Source: Actinomycetota bacterium (GTDB lineage: Bacteria > Actinomycetota > Thermoleophilia > Gaiellales > F1-60-MAGs149). From it: 64,000 nucleotides of DNA. The notes below the pieces were generated by a model. It saw nothing but the letters and a program-made list of their open reading frames with translations. It had not been told where the DNA came from and did no database searches. The position numbers and the translations under genes are program-made. Numbering within the stretch: the stretch's first letter is position 1; the number at the start of each line of letters is the position of its first letter. Where the stretch lies: assembly GCA_026392355.1 (NCBI GenBank), contig JAPLCF010000030.1, positions 186,001-250,000 on the forward strand, written 5' to 3'. Shown here piece by piece: positions 42,501-52,637 of this stretch.

Positions 42501-43394
42501 ATGCAGACCCCTTTCGGAGATCGGCTCGCCGCCAAGGTGGCCAGTAGCGGCAGCGCACTGTGTGTCGGCATCGATCCACGTGGGCCGTTTCCCGACGCCG
42601 TCATGCGTGGGCTCTCCGATAGTCGTTCTGGCCACGCACGGGCGGTGGAGCGGTACTGCCAGGGCCTGATCGAGGCGGTGGCGCCCTACTGCTGTGCGAT
42701 CAAGCCACAGGTAGCCCTCTTTGAGCTCTACGGCGGCTACGGCCTGACCGCGCTCGATGCGGTCTGCGCCACGGCTCGCGAGCATGGCCTCCTGATCATC
42801 GCCGACGCCAAACGCGGTGACATCGCCTCGACCGCGACGGCCTACGCGGAGGCCTGGATCGGGATCCGGCCCGGCGAGAGCACGCCGCTGGCCGATGCCG
42901 TCACCGTTAACGCCTACATGGGGCCGGATACCGTCGAGCCGTTCCTCGAGGTCGCCGATCGGCACGGTGCGGGCCTCTTCATCCTCGCGCGCACCTCGAA
43001 CCCCGGCGCAGCCGAACTTGAGGAGCAGACACTCAGCGCCGGCGGCGAGGTGTGGGAGCGCGTCGCGGGGTGGATCGACCAGTGGAGCGCGGGGCGGACA
43101 GGCACGAGCGGCGTCGCGAGTGTTGGCGCCGTGATCGGCGCGACCGCGCCCGCCGTTGTGCGAGCCGCGCGAGACCACATGCCATCGACGCCGCTCTTGC
43201 TCCCCGGGGTGGGCGCGCAGGGCGGGCGCATCGAAGATCTCGCGCCGGCGTTTGAGCGCCATCCAGCTGGCGGGCTCGTCGTCGCCGCCCGCAGCGTGAT
43301 CGAGGCGTGGCGCGAGACCGACGGCGACTGGATGGCCGCGGTCGCAGAGTCTGCACGACAGCACCACGCGTCCGTCACTGCACTGACGTCCTGA
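42501..43394 (+). CDS. pyrF: Orotidine 5'-phosphate decarboxylase (type 2)
   Basis: Converts OMP to UMP. The catalytic Lys/Asp motif reads IIADAKRGDIASTATAYA (about residues 96-113), with LCVGIDPRGPFP near the N-terminus and LLLPGVGAQGG near the C-terminus, the pattern of the longer type 2 family common in actinobacteria. Length 297. The start is placed at MQTPFGDRL; the in-frame codons upstream are inside the terminator region. It stands alone rather than in a full pyr operon. Confidence 0.95.
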   Translation: MQTPFGDRLAAKVASSGSALCVGIDPRGPFPDAVMRGLSDSRSGHARAVERYCQGLIEAVAPYCCAIKPQVALFELYGGYGLTALDAVCATAREHGLLIIADAKRGDIASTATAYAEAWIGIRPGESTPLADAVTVNAYMGPDTVEPFLEVADRHGAGLFILARTSNPGAAELEEQTLSAGGEVWERVAGWIDQWSAGRTGTSGVASVGAVIGATAPAVVRAARDHMPSTPLLLPGVGAQGGRIEDLAPAFERHPAGGLVVAARSVIEAWRETDGDWMAAVAESARQHHASVTALTS

Positions 43395-43529
43395 CCCTAC
43401 AAACCGTCTACGGTACGTGGCGTTACAGCGCCGCCGGAACGCGCATCAGCTGATCCGGCCGCTCGACACGCCGTCCCCGAACGACGAAATCAGACTTCGC
43501 TCGCATAATCGGACTAGAGTCAACTCAGC

Positions 43530-44477
43530 ATGATCATCACCGTCACCCCGAACGCCGCGCTCGATAAGACCATTCAGGTCCCGAGCATGCAGATCGGCAT
43601 GCGCCATCGCGGCGCCCACGGCTTCGTCGCTCCGGGCGGCAAGGGCATCAACGTGGCGCGCACGCTCCTGCTGCTGCAGCAGCCGGTGATCGCCACCGGA
43701 CTCGCGGGCGGAGAGACGGGCGCACGGATCCAGCGTGAGCTCGACGCAGAAGGCATTCTCAATGACTTCGTGCAGATCGAGGGCGAGTCGCGCAGCACGA
43801 CGGTTCTGATCGATCCGACCAGCGGCCGCCAGACCGAAATCATCGAGAACGGGCCGAGCGTCACCAGCGCCGAGCTCGATGCGCTACTCGACCGCCTTGA
43901 GTACGTTGCGCGCTACTCCTCGACGGTCGTGCTCGCCGGTTCGCTGCCGCGCGACGCGCCGGAGGACTGGTACGCCGACGCCATCAAGCGCCTGCGTCGA
44001 ACGGGTGCGCAACTCGTGCTCGACAGCGGGGGCGAACCGCTCCGTCACGCCGTGGCGGCCGAGCCGTATCTCGTCGCACCGAACCAGCTGGAGGCCGAGG
44101 AGCTGGTGGGGCACGAGTTCTCGAACGACAGCGATGTCATCAATGCGCTCGACGAGATCGCCGATATGGGACCCCGCAACGTACTGATCACCAACGAGAC
44201 GGGTGCGGTTCTGCTCCTGCGCGAGAACGGCCAGGAGCGCCGCCTGCGCGTCACCATCCCGCGCGTCGAGGCAATCAGCACGGTTGGCGCGGGCGACGCA
44301 CTGCTCGCGGGCTATCTGTCGCAGCGGCGCCGTGACGCCTCGCCGGAGGACGCGCTGCGCCACGCCGTGGCGTGTGGCACCGCCAGCACGCTCGTGCCCG
44401 GTGCCGGCGTCCTTGACCCGCGCGAGGTCAAGCGGCAAGTGGCACAGACGGAGCTGCACGAGCTAAGCCTGCGCTAA
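43530..44477 (+). CDS. PfkB-family sugar-phosphate kinase, 1-phosphofructokinase-like
   Basis: Phosphorylates a sugar phosphate, most likely fructose 1-phosphate, fructose 6-phosphate or tagatose 6-phosphate. PfkB signature 1 is GGKGINVARTL (about residues 37-47) and signature 2, with the catalytic Asp, is STVGAGDALLAGYL (about 250-263). The N-terminus IITVTPNAALDKT is characteristic of FruK/LacC. Length 315. No PTS or fructose transport gene is adjacent, so it may act as a minor 6-phosphofructokinase. The 135-base gap before it holds CATAAT (43504-43509), a possible -10 box. Confidence 0.85.
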   Translation: MIITVTPNAALDKTIQVPSMQIGMRHRGAHGFVAPGGKGINVARTLLLLQQPVIATGLAGGETGARIQRELDAEGILNDFVQIEGESRSTTVLIDPTSGRQTEIIENGPSVTSAELDALLDRLEYVARYSSTVVLAGSLPRDAPEDWYADAIKRLRRTGAQLVLDSGGEPLRHAVAAEPYLVAPNQLEAEELVGHEFSNDSDVINALDEIADMGPRNVLITNETGAVLLLRENGQERRLRVTIPRVEAISTVGAGDALLAGYLSQRRRDASPEDALRHAVACGTASTLVPGAGVLDPREVKRQVAQTELHELSLR

Positions 44478-44602
44478 CCCGTTCGACGACGATTCGTACT
44501 TCCGTCCGAAGGCGCGACTAGTGTCCGAGACAGGCATCGACAGACAGCGCAGACGGGTTCGCACGTGAGAACCCCCGTCGCCGAAAGGACACGGAATACC
44601 CG

Positions 44603-45763
44603 GTGGAGATCGAAATCGGACGTGGCAAGAAGGCGCGACGCGCCTATGGCTTTGATGACATCGCGATTGTGCCCTCGCGGCGCACGCGTGACGCCGAGGA
44701 CGTGGACATCGGCTGGAAGCTGGGTCCGTACCTGATCGAACTCCCGCTGCTCGCGTCCGCGATGGACGGCGTCGTCTCGCCCGCCACGGCGATTGAACTC
44801 GGCAAGCTCGGTGGCCTTGGCGTCCTCAATCTTGAGGGCCTCTGGGGCCGCTACGCCGACGCCGACGCCATCCTCGAAGAGATCGCCTCGCTGCCGCCGG
44901 AGCTCGCCACGCGCCGCATGCAGGAGATCTACGAGGCGCCGCTCGACGTCGATCTGATGGCGCAGCGCGTCAAGGAGATCAAGGCCGCGGGCGTCATCAC
45001 CGCCGCGTCGCTCACGCCGCAGCGCGTCCGTGACAACTGGGAGGCCGTCGTGGCCGCCGGTCTCGACGTGCTCGTAATCCAGGGCACCGTCGTCTCGGCA
45101 GAGCACGTGTCGCGCAGCGTTGAGCCGCTCAACCTCAAGGAGTTCATCGCTACCGTCGGCATTCCGTGCATCGTCGGCGGGTGCGCCAGCTACCAGACCG
45201 CGCTGCACCTGATGCGCACCGGAGCCGCTGGCGTCCTCGTCGGCGTCGGTCCGGGCGCCGCCTGCACCACGCGTGGCGTCCTCGGCGTCGGCGTCCCGCA
45301 GGCCACGGCCATCGCCGATGCCGCGGCGGCCCGCGTCCAGCACCTGCTCGAGACCGGCCAGTACGTCAACGTCATTGCCGATGGCGGCATGCGCACCGGC
45401 GGCGACATCTCGAAGGCGATCGCCTGTGGCGCCGACTCCGTGATGATCGGCTCGCCGCTGGCCCGCGCCCACGAGGCACCCGGCAAGGGCACGCACTGGG
45501 GGATGGCGACGTTCCATCCCACGCTGCCCCGCGGCGCTCGCGTCAAGACCACGCAGGTCGCGACGATGAAGGAGATCCTGCTCGGGCCGGCCAACGAGAA
45601 CGACGGCACGCTCAACCTGATGGGCGCGCTGCGCACGTCGATGGCAACCACCGGGTACGAGACGATCCACGAGTTCCAAAAGGCCGAGATCATGGTCGCG
45701 CCCTCGCTGCAGACAGAAGGCAAGAAGCTGCAGCGCGAGCAGGGCATCGGAATGTCGCGCTAG
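44603..45763 (+). CDS. guaB3: GuaB3-type IMP dehydrogenase/GMP reductase family protein
   Basis: TIM-barrel protein of the IMPDH/GMPR superfamily, 386 residues, without the CBS domain pair of ordinary GuaB. The nucleotide-binding and catalytic loop is [15 protein letters not shown] with C221; other landmarks are [22 protein letters not shown], and [18 protein letters not shown]. This is the GuaB3 group typical of actinobacteria and cyanobacteria. Its placement 4 bases before guaA supports a role in the IMP-XMP-GMP branch. GTG start with GGA 7 bases upstream. A classical guaB is not in the window. Confidence 0.88.
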   Translation: MEIEIGRGKKARRAYGFDDIAIVPSRRTRDAEDVDIGWKLGPYLIELPLLASAMDGVVSPATAIELGKLGGLGVLNLEGLWGRYADADAILEEIASLPPELATRRMQEIYEAPLDVDLMAQRVKEIKAAGVITAASLTPQRVRDNWEAVVAAGLDVLVIQGTVVSAEHVSRSVEPLNLKEFIATVGIPCIVGGCASYQTALHLMRTGAAGVLVGVGPGAACTTRGVLGVGVPQATAIADAAAARVQHLLETGQYVNVIADGGMRTGGDISKAIACGADSVMIGSPLARAHEAPGKGTHWGMATFHPTLPRGARVKTTQVATMKEILLGPANENDGTLNLMGALRTSMATTGYETIHEFQKAEIMVAPSLQTEGKKLQREQGIGMSR

Positions 45764-45767
45764 TCCG

Positions 45768-47303
45768 TTGAGTGTCGACCGCCCGATCATCGTCCTCGAC
45801 TTCGGGGCCCAATACGCCCAGCTGATCGCTCGCCGAATCCGTGAGTGCCGTGTGTTGTCGGAGCTCGTGCCGCACGACATCTCGCTCGACGAGATCCGTG
45901 CGCTCGATCCGGCCGGCATCGTCCTCTCGGGCGGCCCGGCCTCGGTCAACGAGCCAGGGGCACCCAGCCTCGATCCGGGCATCTTCGACCTCGGGGTACC
46001 GGTGCTGGGTATCTGTTACGGCATGCAGGCGATGGCGCAGGCGCTCGGCGGCGAGGTTGCCGGTACCGGCACCGGCGAGTTCGGCAAGACCGAGATCGAG
46101 TTGCAGAGCGATGCGGTGCTGTTTCACGGCGTCCCGTCAACGCACACGTGCTGGATGAGCCACAACGACTCCGTCACGCGACTGCCGGAGGGCTTCCGCG
46201 CCACGGCGACGACGCCCGGTGCGCCGACGGCGGCGATGGAGCACGTCGAGCGCAAGCTGCACGCCGTCCAGTTCCACCCCGAGGTCGTGCACACGCCGTT
46301 CGGTACCGAGATGCTCGAGCGCTTCGCGTATGCGGTGTGTGGGCAGGACGGCACGTGGACGCCACAGCACGTGATCGATGAGCAGGTGGCGCGCATCCGC
46401 GCCCAGGTCGGCGACCAACGCGTGCTGTGCGCTCTGTCCGGCGGCGTCGACTCGGCGGTCGCCGCACTCTTGGTGCACAAGGCCGTCGGCGACCAGCTCA
46501 CCTGCGTCTTCGTCGATCACGGGATGCTCCGCGAGGGCGAGGCCGAGCAGGTGGTGGAGACCTTCGGCACCCACTACAAGGTCGACCTCGTGCACGTGCA
46601 GGCACAGGAGCGCTTCCTCGGACTCTTAGCCGGCGTCACCGACCCCGAGCAAAAGCGCAAGATCATCGGCGAGACGTTCATTCGTGTGTTCGAGGAGGAG
46701 TCGCGTCGACTCGAGGGGATCAAGTACCTCGTGCAGGGCACGCTCTACTCCGACGTGATCGAGTCGGGGTCCAAGACGGCCGCGAAGATCAAGTCACACC
46801 ACAACGTGGGCGGCCTGCCGGAGGACATGGACCTCGAGCTCTGCGAGCCGCTGCGCCTGCTGTTCAAGGACGAGGTACGCAAGGTCGGTATCGAGCTCGG
46901 CATGCCCGATCGCATGGTCTGGCGCCAGCCGTTCCCCGGTCCTGGTCTCGCGATCCGCATCATCGGCGACATCACGCAGGAGCGTCTTGACATCCTGCGC
47001 CGCGCCGACTTCGTGCTGCAGGAAGAGATTCGCGCCGCCGGTTGGTACAACAAGGTCTGGCAGAGCTTCGCCGTCCTCCCGTGCGTCAAGAGCGTGGGGG
47101 TGATGGGTGACGCCCGCACCTACGAGTATCCGATCATCATTCGCGCCGTCACCAGCGAGGACGCGATGACCGCAGATTGGGCCCGGTTGCCCTATGACCT
47201 GCTCGAACGCATCTCGACGCGCATCATCAACGAGGTGCAGGGCGTCAACCGCGTGGCGCTCGACATCTCGTCGAAGCCGCCCGGCACGATCGAGTGGGAA
47301 TAG
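45768..47303 (+). CDS. guaA: GMP synthase (glutamine-hydrolysing)
   Basis: Aminates XMP to GMP. The class I glutamine amidotransferase domain has the nucleophile Cys in GICYGMQAM (about residue 84) and the His/Glu of [12 protein letters not shown]. The ATP-pyrophosphatase P-loop is [14 protein letters not shown] (about 222). The C-terminal dimerisation domain includes [15 protein letters not shown] and ends with the canonical PPGTIEWE. Length 511. The only in-frame start near the conserved N-terminus is TTG. Followed by a short hairpin. Confidence 0.97.
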   Translation: MSVDRPIIVLDFGAQYAQLIARRIRECRVLSELVPHDISLDEIRALDPAGIVLSGGPASVNEPGAPSLDPGIFDLGVPVLGICYGMQAMAQALGGEVAGTGTGEFGKTEIELQSDAVLFHGVPSTHTCWMSHNDSVTRLPEGFRATATTPGAPTAAMEHVERKLHAVQFHPEVVHTPFGTEMLERFAYAVCGQDGTWTPQHVIDEQVARIRAQVGDQRVLCALSGGVDSAVAALLVHKAVGDQLTCVFVDHGMLREGEAEQVVETFGTHYKVDLVHVQAQERFLGLLAGVTDPEQKRKIIGETFIRVFEEESRRLEGIKYLVQGTLYSDVIESGSKTAAKIKSHHNVGGLPEDMDLELCEPLRLLFKDEVRKVGIELGMPDRMVWRQPFPGPGLAIRIIGDITQERLDILRRADFVLQEEIRAAGWYNKVWQSFAVLPCVKSVGVMGDARTYEYPIIIRAVTSEDAMTADWARLPYDLLERISTRIINEVQGVNRVALDISSKPPGTIEWE

Positions 47304-47310
47304 CGATCCG

Positions 47311-47330
47311 GCTCGCAGAGCCCTGCGAGC
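47311..47330 (+). terminator. Hairpin after guaA
   Basis: GCTCGCAG-AGCC-CTGCGAGC, a perfect 8-bp stem with a 4-base loop, starts 8 bases after the guaA stop. No T-tract follows. It may terminate or protect the guaB3-guaA transcript before the deacetylase gene. Confidence 0.5.
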
Positions 47331-47350
47331 GCTAGGGGTATCCTGCGTCC

Positions 47351-48310
47351 GTGACAGGCAAGCGGACACCGGCACGATCGGCTGCACGTGATGCTGCTGT
47401 GCGGCGCCGCCGACGCGGCCTGATCATCGTCGTGCTCGGCCTGGTCGTCTTCGGCGCCTTTGCGTACGTACTGCGCCCCAGCGACTCTGGCTCAGCCAGC
47501 GCGCCCGTCTCGACCGATAGCGCGATCGACATCGCGGCGAAGAAAGCCGCGGCGAACGCGGCAGCGGGTGCTGAGGCGGCCAACGCGATTGAGCAGCGCG
47601 CGTGGGCCATTGGCCAGTACGCCACGGCGGTCCCGCCCACCGATGGCGTCAACGCCGGTACCTCGACCACGGGTAACCTCGTGGCCCTCACGTTTGATGA
47701 CGGACCGGGCAAGGACACCTGGGACGTGCTGGCGCTGCTCAAGCGCTACAAGATGAAGGCCACGTTCTTCGTGATCGGCCAGAACGTCGTCAACAACCCC
47801 GGGGTGATCGAGGCAGCGGTGGCCGACGGCCACGTCGTCGCAGACCACTCGATGACACACGCGAGCCTCCCGAGCCTCGACAAGGCCGGGCTGAAGTCCG
47901 AGATCGTTGGCACGAAGGAACTGATCACCAAGGCCGCCGGGCGGCCACCGACGCTGATGCGCCCGCCCTTCGGCGACTTCACGGGTAAGACGAACGCGTA
48001 CTCCCGCGCGCAGGGCATGCTGCCGGTGCTGTGGACGATCGATAGCGACGACTGGGCACTGCAAGACCCCGGTACGATCGCCGCGAACGTGCTCAACTCG
48101 CCGGCCCTCAAGCCCGGTGCGATCATCCTGCTGCACGACGGATCGATGAACCGCCAGATGACGGTTAACGCGCTGCCGATGATCCTCGACGGGCTGAAGG
48201 CCCGCGGCCTCCGCTCCGTGACGGTGCCCGAACTCCTGCGCCTCGGTCCGCCGTCGATCGCACGCCCCGGCGATTACACGCTCAGCGACTACGCCACCGG
48301 ATCCAACTAG
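47351..48310 (+). CDS. Membrane-anchored polysaccharide deacetylase (NodB domain)
   Basis: Carbohydrate esterase family 4 enzyme, probably a peptidoglycan or cell-wall polysaccharide N-deacetylase. A basic N-terminus and one membrane helix (LIIVVLGLVVFGAFAYVL, about residues 24-41) place the catalytic domain outside. All five NodB motifs are visible: TFDDGPG, HSMTHASL (metal His pair), RPPFGD, the WTIDSDDW segment, and ILLHDG. An Ala-rich linker of about 45 residues separates anchor and domain. Length 319. GTG start. Its TAG stop shares the bases CTAG with the convergent HIT gene. Confidence 0.93.
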   Translation: MTGKRTPARSAARDAAVRRRRRGLIIVVLGLVVFGAFAYVLRPSDSGSASAPVSTDSAIDIAAKKAAANAAAGAEAANAIEQRAWAIGQYATAVPPTDGVNAGTSTTGNLVALTFDDGPGKDTWDVLALLKRYKMKATFFVIGQNVVNNPGVIEAAVADGHVVADHSMTHASLPSLDKAGLKSEIVGTKELITKAAGRPPTLMRPPFGDFTGKTNAYSRAQGMLPVLWTIDSDDWALQDPGTIAANVLNSPALKPGAIILLHDGSMNRQMTVNALPMILDGLKARGLRSVTVPELLRLGPPSIARPGDYTLSDYATGSN

Positions 48311-48717
48311 AGGGCGCTGCGCAGCCGCGCAGCATGCCCCTCGATCTCCGCGAGATCGCCGTCGGTGTGGGGCCACGGGAAGACGAAGCCGTCGCCGGCG
48401 ACGCGTGGGATCACATGGATGTGCAGGTGAAAGACGGTCTGACCGGCATCGGGGCGCGCCAACGACTGGAAGGTCACACCGGTGGCACCGAGCTGCGACA
48501 CCGCGGCCTGTCCGACGCGCGACGCCAACTGCATGCACGCCGCGAGATCCTCGTCCGTTGCACCGAGCGCGTCGTCGTGGTGCGCACGCGGAATCACCAA
48601 CGCGTGCCCGGGGGCGGCGGGGAAGATATCCATGAAGGCGATCGCTCGATCTGTCTCCACAATGCGGATGGCAGGAATGTCTCCGGCAGCGATCTTGCAG
48701 AACAGGCAGTCGGTCAT
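48307..48717 (-). CDS. HIT-family nucleotide-binding hydrolase
   Basis: Histidine-triad protein, a likely purine nucleoside phosphoramidase or dinucleotide hydrolase. Landmarks: DCLFCKIAAGDIPA with a CxxC zinc-type start, FMDIFPAAPGHALVIPRAHH, and the triad HLHIHVIPR (about residues 97-105). Length 136. Divergent from the exonuclease gene with about 60 bases between. The stop overlaps the deacetylase stop. Confidence 0.94.
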   Translation of the reverse strand: MTDCLFCKIAAGDIPAIRIVETDRAIAFMDIFPAAPGHALVIPRAHHDDALGATDEDLAACMQLASRVGQAAVSQLGATGVTFQSLARPDAGQTVFHLHIHVIPRVAGDGFVFPWPHTDGDLAEIEGHAARLRSAL

Positions 48718-48776
48718 GGCCGGATCCTATCCGGCCGACGGGCGTGCCATCCGCCCGTGCTGGTTTCCTTCGTGAC

Positions 48777-50069
48777 GTGAGCGCGTTCTCTGATCCGAGG
48801 TGGTTCGACCGTGAGGCCGCCGTGGACCGCGAAGACGTCATCTGCCGCGCCGTACCGCAAGACGATGGCGGCTACATGCGCCACGCCGCGACGCAGTCGG
48901 GCCTCCAGCTCGACGTGGTCACGTTTCGCGTTTGCGAGGGGCCGCTCTCCGGCCATCACGCGGGGCTGCTGATCTGGCCGCCGCGCAATGCAGCCGATCG
49001 CGAGCGCGCGCTCGGCGCGCTCGCCTCGACGCCGGACGACCACCTCGCCGCCCGCCTCGCTGACGTCGCGGTGCGCTGCAGGGTGGAGACCTCGCCGTTC
49101 GGCGAGCTCGAGGTGCGCAAGCTGCTCGAGGTCGTGCCCGACATCGAGCTCCCCGAGGCAGCCGGGCCGAACCCACCGATGGTGCGCGAGGACCTGCTCC
49201 CACCGCGGCCACCCGAGCCTCCGGTGACCACGATCAAGGTGCTGCGCACGCCCGACGAAGTGGTGCAGGCCGTCGAACTCCTCAAGGACCAGCCGGTCCT
49301 CGGCTTCGACATCGAGACCGCCTGCACGCGTCTCCCGCCGGAGCAGCGCGAGGACCGCGCCGCCTTCGAACCCTGGAACGGCACGGTGCGTCTGGTGCAG
49401 ATCGCCGCCCCTGGACCGGACGGTGGTGCAATCTCACTCGTGCTCGACTGCTGGGCCGTGGATCCCGCGCCGCTCCTGCGTCTGCTGGGCGACGGCCGGC
49501 GGGTCCTCGCCCACAACGCGAAGTTCGAGCAGAGCTGGGTCAAGTACCGCTGGGACATCGACCTGACCGACATTCTCGACACGTGCGCCTGGTGGACGGT
49601 GATCGCGGGACATCTCAACGCCGCCGGGTTCGAGCACGGGGTGGAGGACGCCAAGCTCGTCACGCTGGCTGATCGCTTCCTGCACGCCGAGCTCGACAAG
49701 ACCTTCCAAACGTCGGACTGGGCGCAGGAGGAGCTGTCCGAAGGGCAGCTCGCGTACGCCGGAGAGGACGCGGCGATCCTCCTGCCATTGGCTGATCTCC
49801 TCGAGGAGCTCGGTGAGGAGCTGGGTTGCGCCGAGCAGGCACGACTGGCCTCACAGGCCGGCGGACGCCGCGCCGCCAGCTCGATGCACTATGCCGGCGA
49901 TCGTCATGGCGACGAGCGCGACGAAGCGCTGGCGATGATTGCGAGTGCGGGGTCCGCGGCCGATCTGGAGGCCGCCGGTGGCTTCATGCGTCGCATGGTG
50001 CTCAGCGCCGCGTCACGACAGGCCGTGGCCGCCGCGTACAAGGCGCGTCGCTCTCAGTTGTCGATCTGA
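48777..50069 (+). CDS. DEDDy 3'-5' exonuclease-domain protein with an uncharacterised N-terminal region
   Basis: Contains an RNase D/DNA polymerase-type exonuclease domain at about residues 155-345: Exo I with LGFDIETA, Exo II with VLAHNAKFEQSW, and Exo III with YAGEDAAILLPL (Tyr four residues before Asp). It should degrade RNA or DNA from the 3' end. The first 150 residues match nothing I recognise, and the last 80 are an Ala-rich helical tail instead of the HRDC domains of RNase D. Length about 430. GTG at 48777 is chosen; GTG at 48744 is possible. Substrate unknown. Confidence 0.8.
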   Translation: MSAFSDPRWFDREAAVDREDVICRAVPQDDGGYMRHAATQSGLQLDVVTFRVCEGPLSGHHAGLLIWPPRNAADRERALGALASTPDDHLAARLADVAVRCRVETSPFGELEVRKLLEVVPDIELPEAAGPNPPMVREDLLPPRPPEPPVTTIKVLRTPDEVVQAVELLKDQPVLGFDIETACTRLPPEQREDRAAFEPWNGTVRLVQIAAPGPDGGAISLVLDCWAVDPAPLLRLLGDGRRVLAHNAKFEQSWVKYRWDIDLTDILDTCAWWTVIAGHLNAAGFEHGVEDAKLVTLADRFLHAELDKTFQTSDWAQEELSEGQLAYAGEDAAILLPLADLLEELGEELGCAEQARLASQAGGRRAASSMHYAGDRHGDERDEALAMIASAGSAADLEAAGGFMRRMVLSAASRQAVAAAYKARRSQLSI

Positions 50070-50395
50070 TCCGCGCGACGATCCCAGGCGCCCGTGAAGA
50101 TCGCCCACGACGCGAGGGCAGCAACCCCGCCGATCACGAGCGTCTGCCGACGACGAGAATGCAGAAGGCAGGCGACTCCGATGCCGATGCCCGCGTGCAC
50201 CGCGTAGAGCGCGTGCTCGCGCGCCGCGAGACGACGATCGGCGTCCGGGACCGTCAACGGCCACCACAGCGACGGCAGCGCGCGATTCAGCGCGTCATGC
50301 ACGGTATTGGTACGGTGATCGAGCGCCGAGATCCCCGCCGTTAAGCGATCCGCGACGGTTCGAGTGGGTGGTGCAACGCCTGCCATAAGCCTCAT
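50054..50395 (-). CDS. Small hypothetical membrane protein
   Basis: About 113 residues. The N-terminal half is polar ([19 protein letters not shown]), and two hydrophobic segments follow ([16 protein letters not shown] and [20 protein letters not shown]). It fills a stretch that has no other gene and converges on the exonuclease gene, overlapping its end by 16 bases. No family recognised. Start could be ATG 50395 or ATG 50386. It is divergent from rplM with about 44 bases between, so it may share that promoter region. Confidence 0.45.
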   Translation of the reverse strand: MRLMAGVAPPTRTVADRLTAGISALDHRTNTVHDALNRALPSLWWPLTVPDADRRLAAREHALYAVHAGIGIGVACLLHSRRRQTLVIGGVAALASWAIFTGAWDRRADQIDN

Positions 50396-50439
50396 GGTAC
50401 GGTTCCGCCCCGTGCGGTGTTCAACCCGCGCCAACGACT

Positions 50440-50871
50440 ATGCCTCAGAAGACTCTCTCCGCAAAGCCCGCCGACGTCGAGCACGGCTGGTTCATCATTG
50501 ACGCCGACGGCGAGGTGCTCGGCCGCCTCGCAACCCGTATCGCTGACGCGCTGCGCGGTAAGGGCAAGACCAACTTCACGCCGCACGTGAACACCGGCGA
50601 TTTCGTCGTCGTGATCAACTGCGAGCGGGTCCGTGTGACGGGCAACAAGCTGGAGCAGAAGAAGTACTACCGCCACTCCGGCTACCCGGGCGGCCTGCGC
50701 GAGCGCACCCTCCAGGAGCAGCTTGATCGCAACCCCACCGAAGTGATCCGTCATGCCGTCAAGGGCATGCTCCCGAAGAACAAGCTTGGCGCTGCTCAGC
50801 TGAACATGCTGAAGATCTACGCCGGCTCCGACCATCCGCACGCGGCGCAGCAGCCGCAGCCGCTGCCGTAA
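50440..50871 (+). CDS. rplM: 50S ribosomal protein L13
   Basis: Early-assembling 23S rRNA-binding protein. Characteristic segments are [55 protein letters not shown] and the C-terminal [11 protein letters not shown] with [11 protein letters not shown]. Length 143. rpsI follows after 17 bases, the near-universal L13-S9 pair. Confidence 0.97.
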   Translation: MPQKTLSAKPADVEHGWFIIDADGEVLGRLATRIADALRGKGKTNFTPHVNTGDFVVVINCERVRVTGNKLEQKKYYRHSGYPGGLRERTLQEQLDRNPTEVIRHAVKGMLPKNKLGAAQLNMLKIYAGSDHPHAAQQPQPLP

Positions 50872-50888
50872 GGCAAAGAGGGAAGACG

Positions 50889-51284
50889 ATGAGCGACAAG
50901 GCCATGTATCGCGCAACCGGCAAGCGCAAGACCTCGGTCGCGCGTGTCATTCTGACCCCCGGCACCGGCACGGTCACCTGCAACGGCCGCCCGGCCGAGC
51001 AGTACTTCGACCGCGCTCCGCTACGCGCCATGGCGCTCAGTCCGCTCGTCGAGGTTGGCCTTGCTGATCGCTTCGACGTGACGCTTCTCCTGCATGGCGG
51101 TGGCATCAGCGGCCAAGCCGGCGCGACGCGCCACGGCATCGCCCGCGCACTCGTCGAGGCCGATCCGAACCTCCGCGGCGATCTCAAGCGCGCCGGCTTC
51201 CTGGCCCGTGACGCCCGTGCTGTCGAGCGCAAGAAGGCAGGCCTCAAGAAGGCCCGCAAGCGCCCGCAGTTCTCCAAGCGCTAG
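50889..51284 (+). CDS. rpsI: 30S ribosomal protein S9
   Basis: Its C-terminal tail reaches the decoding centre. Landmarks: [19 protein letters not shown] near the N-terminus, [21 protein letters not shown], and the conserved C-terminal [12 protein letters not shown]. Length 131. A strong ribosome site (GAGGGAAG) precedes the ATG. Confidence 0.97.
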   Translation: MSDKAMYRATGKRKTSVARVILTPGTGTVTCNGRPAEQYFDRAPLRAMALSPLVEVGLADRFDVTLLLHGGGISGQAGATRHGIARALVEADPNLRGDLKRAGFLARDARAVERKKAGLKKARKRPQFSKR

Positions 51285-51294
51285 GGAGCCCACT

Positions 51295-52635
51295 ATGGCC
51301 CGTGCCTGGTTCGGCACCGATGGCATTCGCGGTGTCGCCAACGAGCGGCTCTCGCCGGAGCTTGCGCTGCGCGTAGGACGTGCCGCGGCACTGCGCCTGC
51401 GCGACTCGCATCCAGCACCCGTGATCCTGATCGGGCGCGACACGCGTCGCTCCGGCACGATGCTCGAGGATGCTCTGGCTGCGGGCATCGCTTCGGCTGG
51501 CGGACACGCCGTGCGCCTTGGGGTTGTGCCAACGCCAGCGGTCGCGTGGGGCGTGGTGCAACGCGGCGCCGCGGCCGGGATCGTGATCAGCGCTAGCCAT
51601 AATCCCTATCCTGACAACGGCATCAAGCTGTTCGGCGCCGACGGCTACAAGCTCCTCGACGCCGAAGAGGAGGCCATTGAGGCCCTCCTCGAGACCGACG
51701 TGGACCTGCCGACCGGCGGAGACGTCGGCACCACAAGCACCGCCATGGGGGCCGCGGAGGCCTACGCAGAGTGGGTGGCCGAGGTCGCGGGCGTGCCGCT
51801 CACTGGCATGCGTATCGTCGTCGACTGCGCGCATGGCGCCGCGGCGACGGTTGCGCCGCGACTCTTCGAGCTGCTCGGGGCCGACGTCGTGCTGATCGCC
51901 TGCGAGCCGGATGGCTGCAACATCAACGTGGAGTGCGGCTCGACGCACCTCGGACATGTCGCTGCCGCAGTCGTGGCTGAGGGAGCAACGTTGGGCGTGG
52001 CTTTCGACGGAGACGCTGATCGCGTGCTCTTCGTCGACGCGGACGGCAACCCCGTCGACGGCGACCACATCCTCACGCTGCTGGCTGCCGACGCTATCGC
52101 GCGCGATGCGCTGCCCGGAAACCGGGTCGTCGTGACGAGCATGGCGAATCTCGGCGCGCATCACGCTCTACGCGCACTCGGCTGCACGCTTGAGATCACC
52201 GACGTCGGCGACCGCTACGTGCTCGAGGCCATGCGCCGTGATGGCTCCGTCCTCGGCGGCGAACAGTCCGGTCATGTCATCGCGCTCGATCATCAGACCA
52301 CGGGCGACGGGCCGCTGACGGCGACGCTGGTGCTCGCCGCACTCGCGCGCTCCGGGCAGACGCTGGCCGAGGCCGCGTCCGCCGTGGAGAAGTTCCCGCA
52401 GAACCTGATCAGCGTGCGTGCACGCCGCGAAGGACTGGGGGAGTGTGCACCACTGTGGGATGCCATCGCCGCAGCCGAAGTGCAGCTCGGTGACAACGGA
52501 CGCATCGTGGTGCGCGCCTCGGGTACCGAACCGCTCGTGCGTGTCATGGTCGAGGCGCGAGACGGCGCCGAGTGCCGCGCAATCGCCGAAGAGCTCGTCG
52601 CGATCGTCGAACGAGAACTGCCGGTTCCTCACTGA
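51295..52635 (+). CDS. glmM: Phosphoglucosamine mutase
   Basis: Interconverts glucosamine 6-phosphate and glucosamine 1-phosphate for UDP-GlcNAc and peptidoglycan synthesis. FGTDGIRGVAN at the N-terminus, catalytic phosphoserine in ISASHNPYPDNGIK (about residues 98-111), Mg-binding AFDGDADRVLF, sugar-binding GEQSGHVIAL and phosphate-binding RASGTEPLVRVM. Length 446. ATG with GGGAG upstream, 10 bases after rpsI; the rplM-rpsI-glmM-glmS-acpS order is typical of actinobacteria. Confidence 0.96.
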   Translation: MARAWFGTDGIRGVANERLSPELALRVGRAAALRLRDSHPAPVILIGRDTRRSGTMLEDALAAGIASAGGHAVRLGVVPTPAVAWGVVQRGAAAGIVISASHNPYPDNGIKLFGADGYKLLDAEEEAIEALLETDVDLPTGGDVGTTSTAMGAAEAYAEWVAEVAGVPLTGMRIVVDCAHGAAATVAPRLFELLGADVVLIACEPDGCNINVECGSTHLGHVAAAVVAEGATLGVAFDGDADRVLFVDADGNPVDGDHILTLLAADAIARDALPGNRVVVTSMANLGAHHALRALGCTLEITDVGDRYVLEAMRRDGSVLGGEQSGHVIALDHQTTGDGPLTATLVLAALARSGQTLAEAASAVEKFPQNLISVRARREGLGECAPLWDAIAAAEVQLGDNGRIVVRASGTEPLVRVMVEARDGAECRAIAEELVAIVERELPVPH

Positions 52636-52637
52636 CC

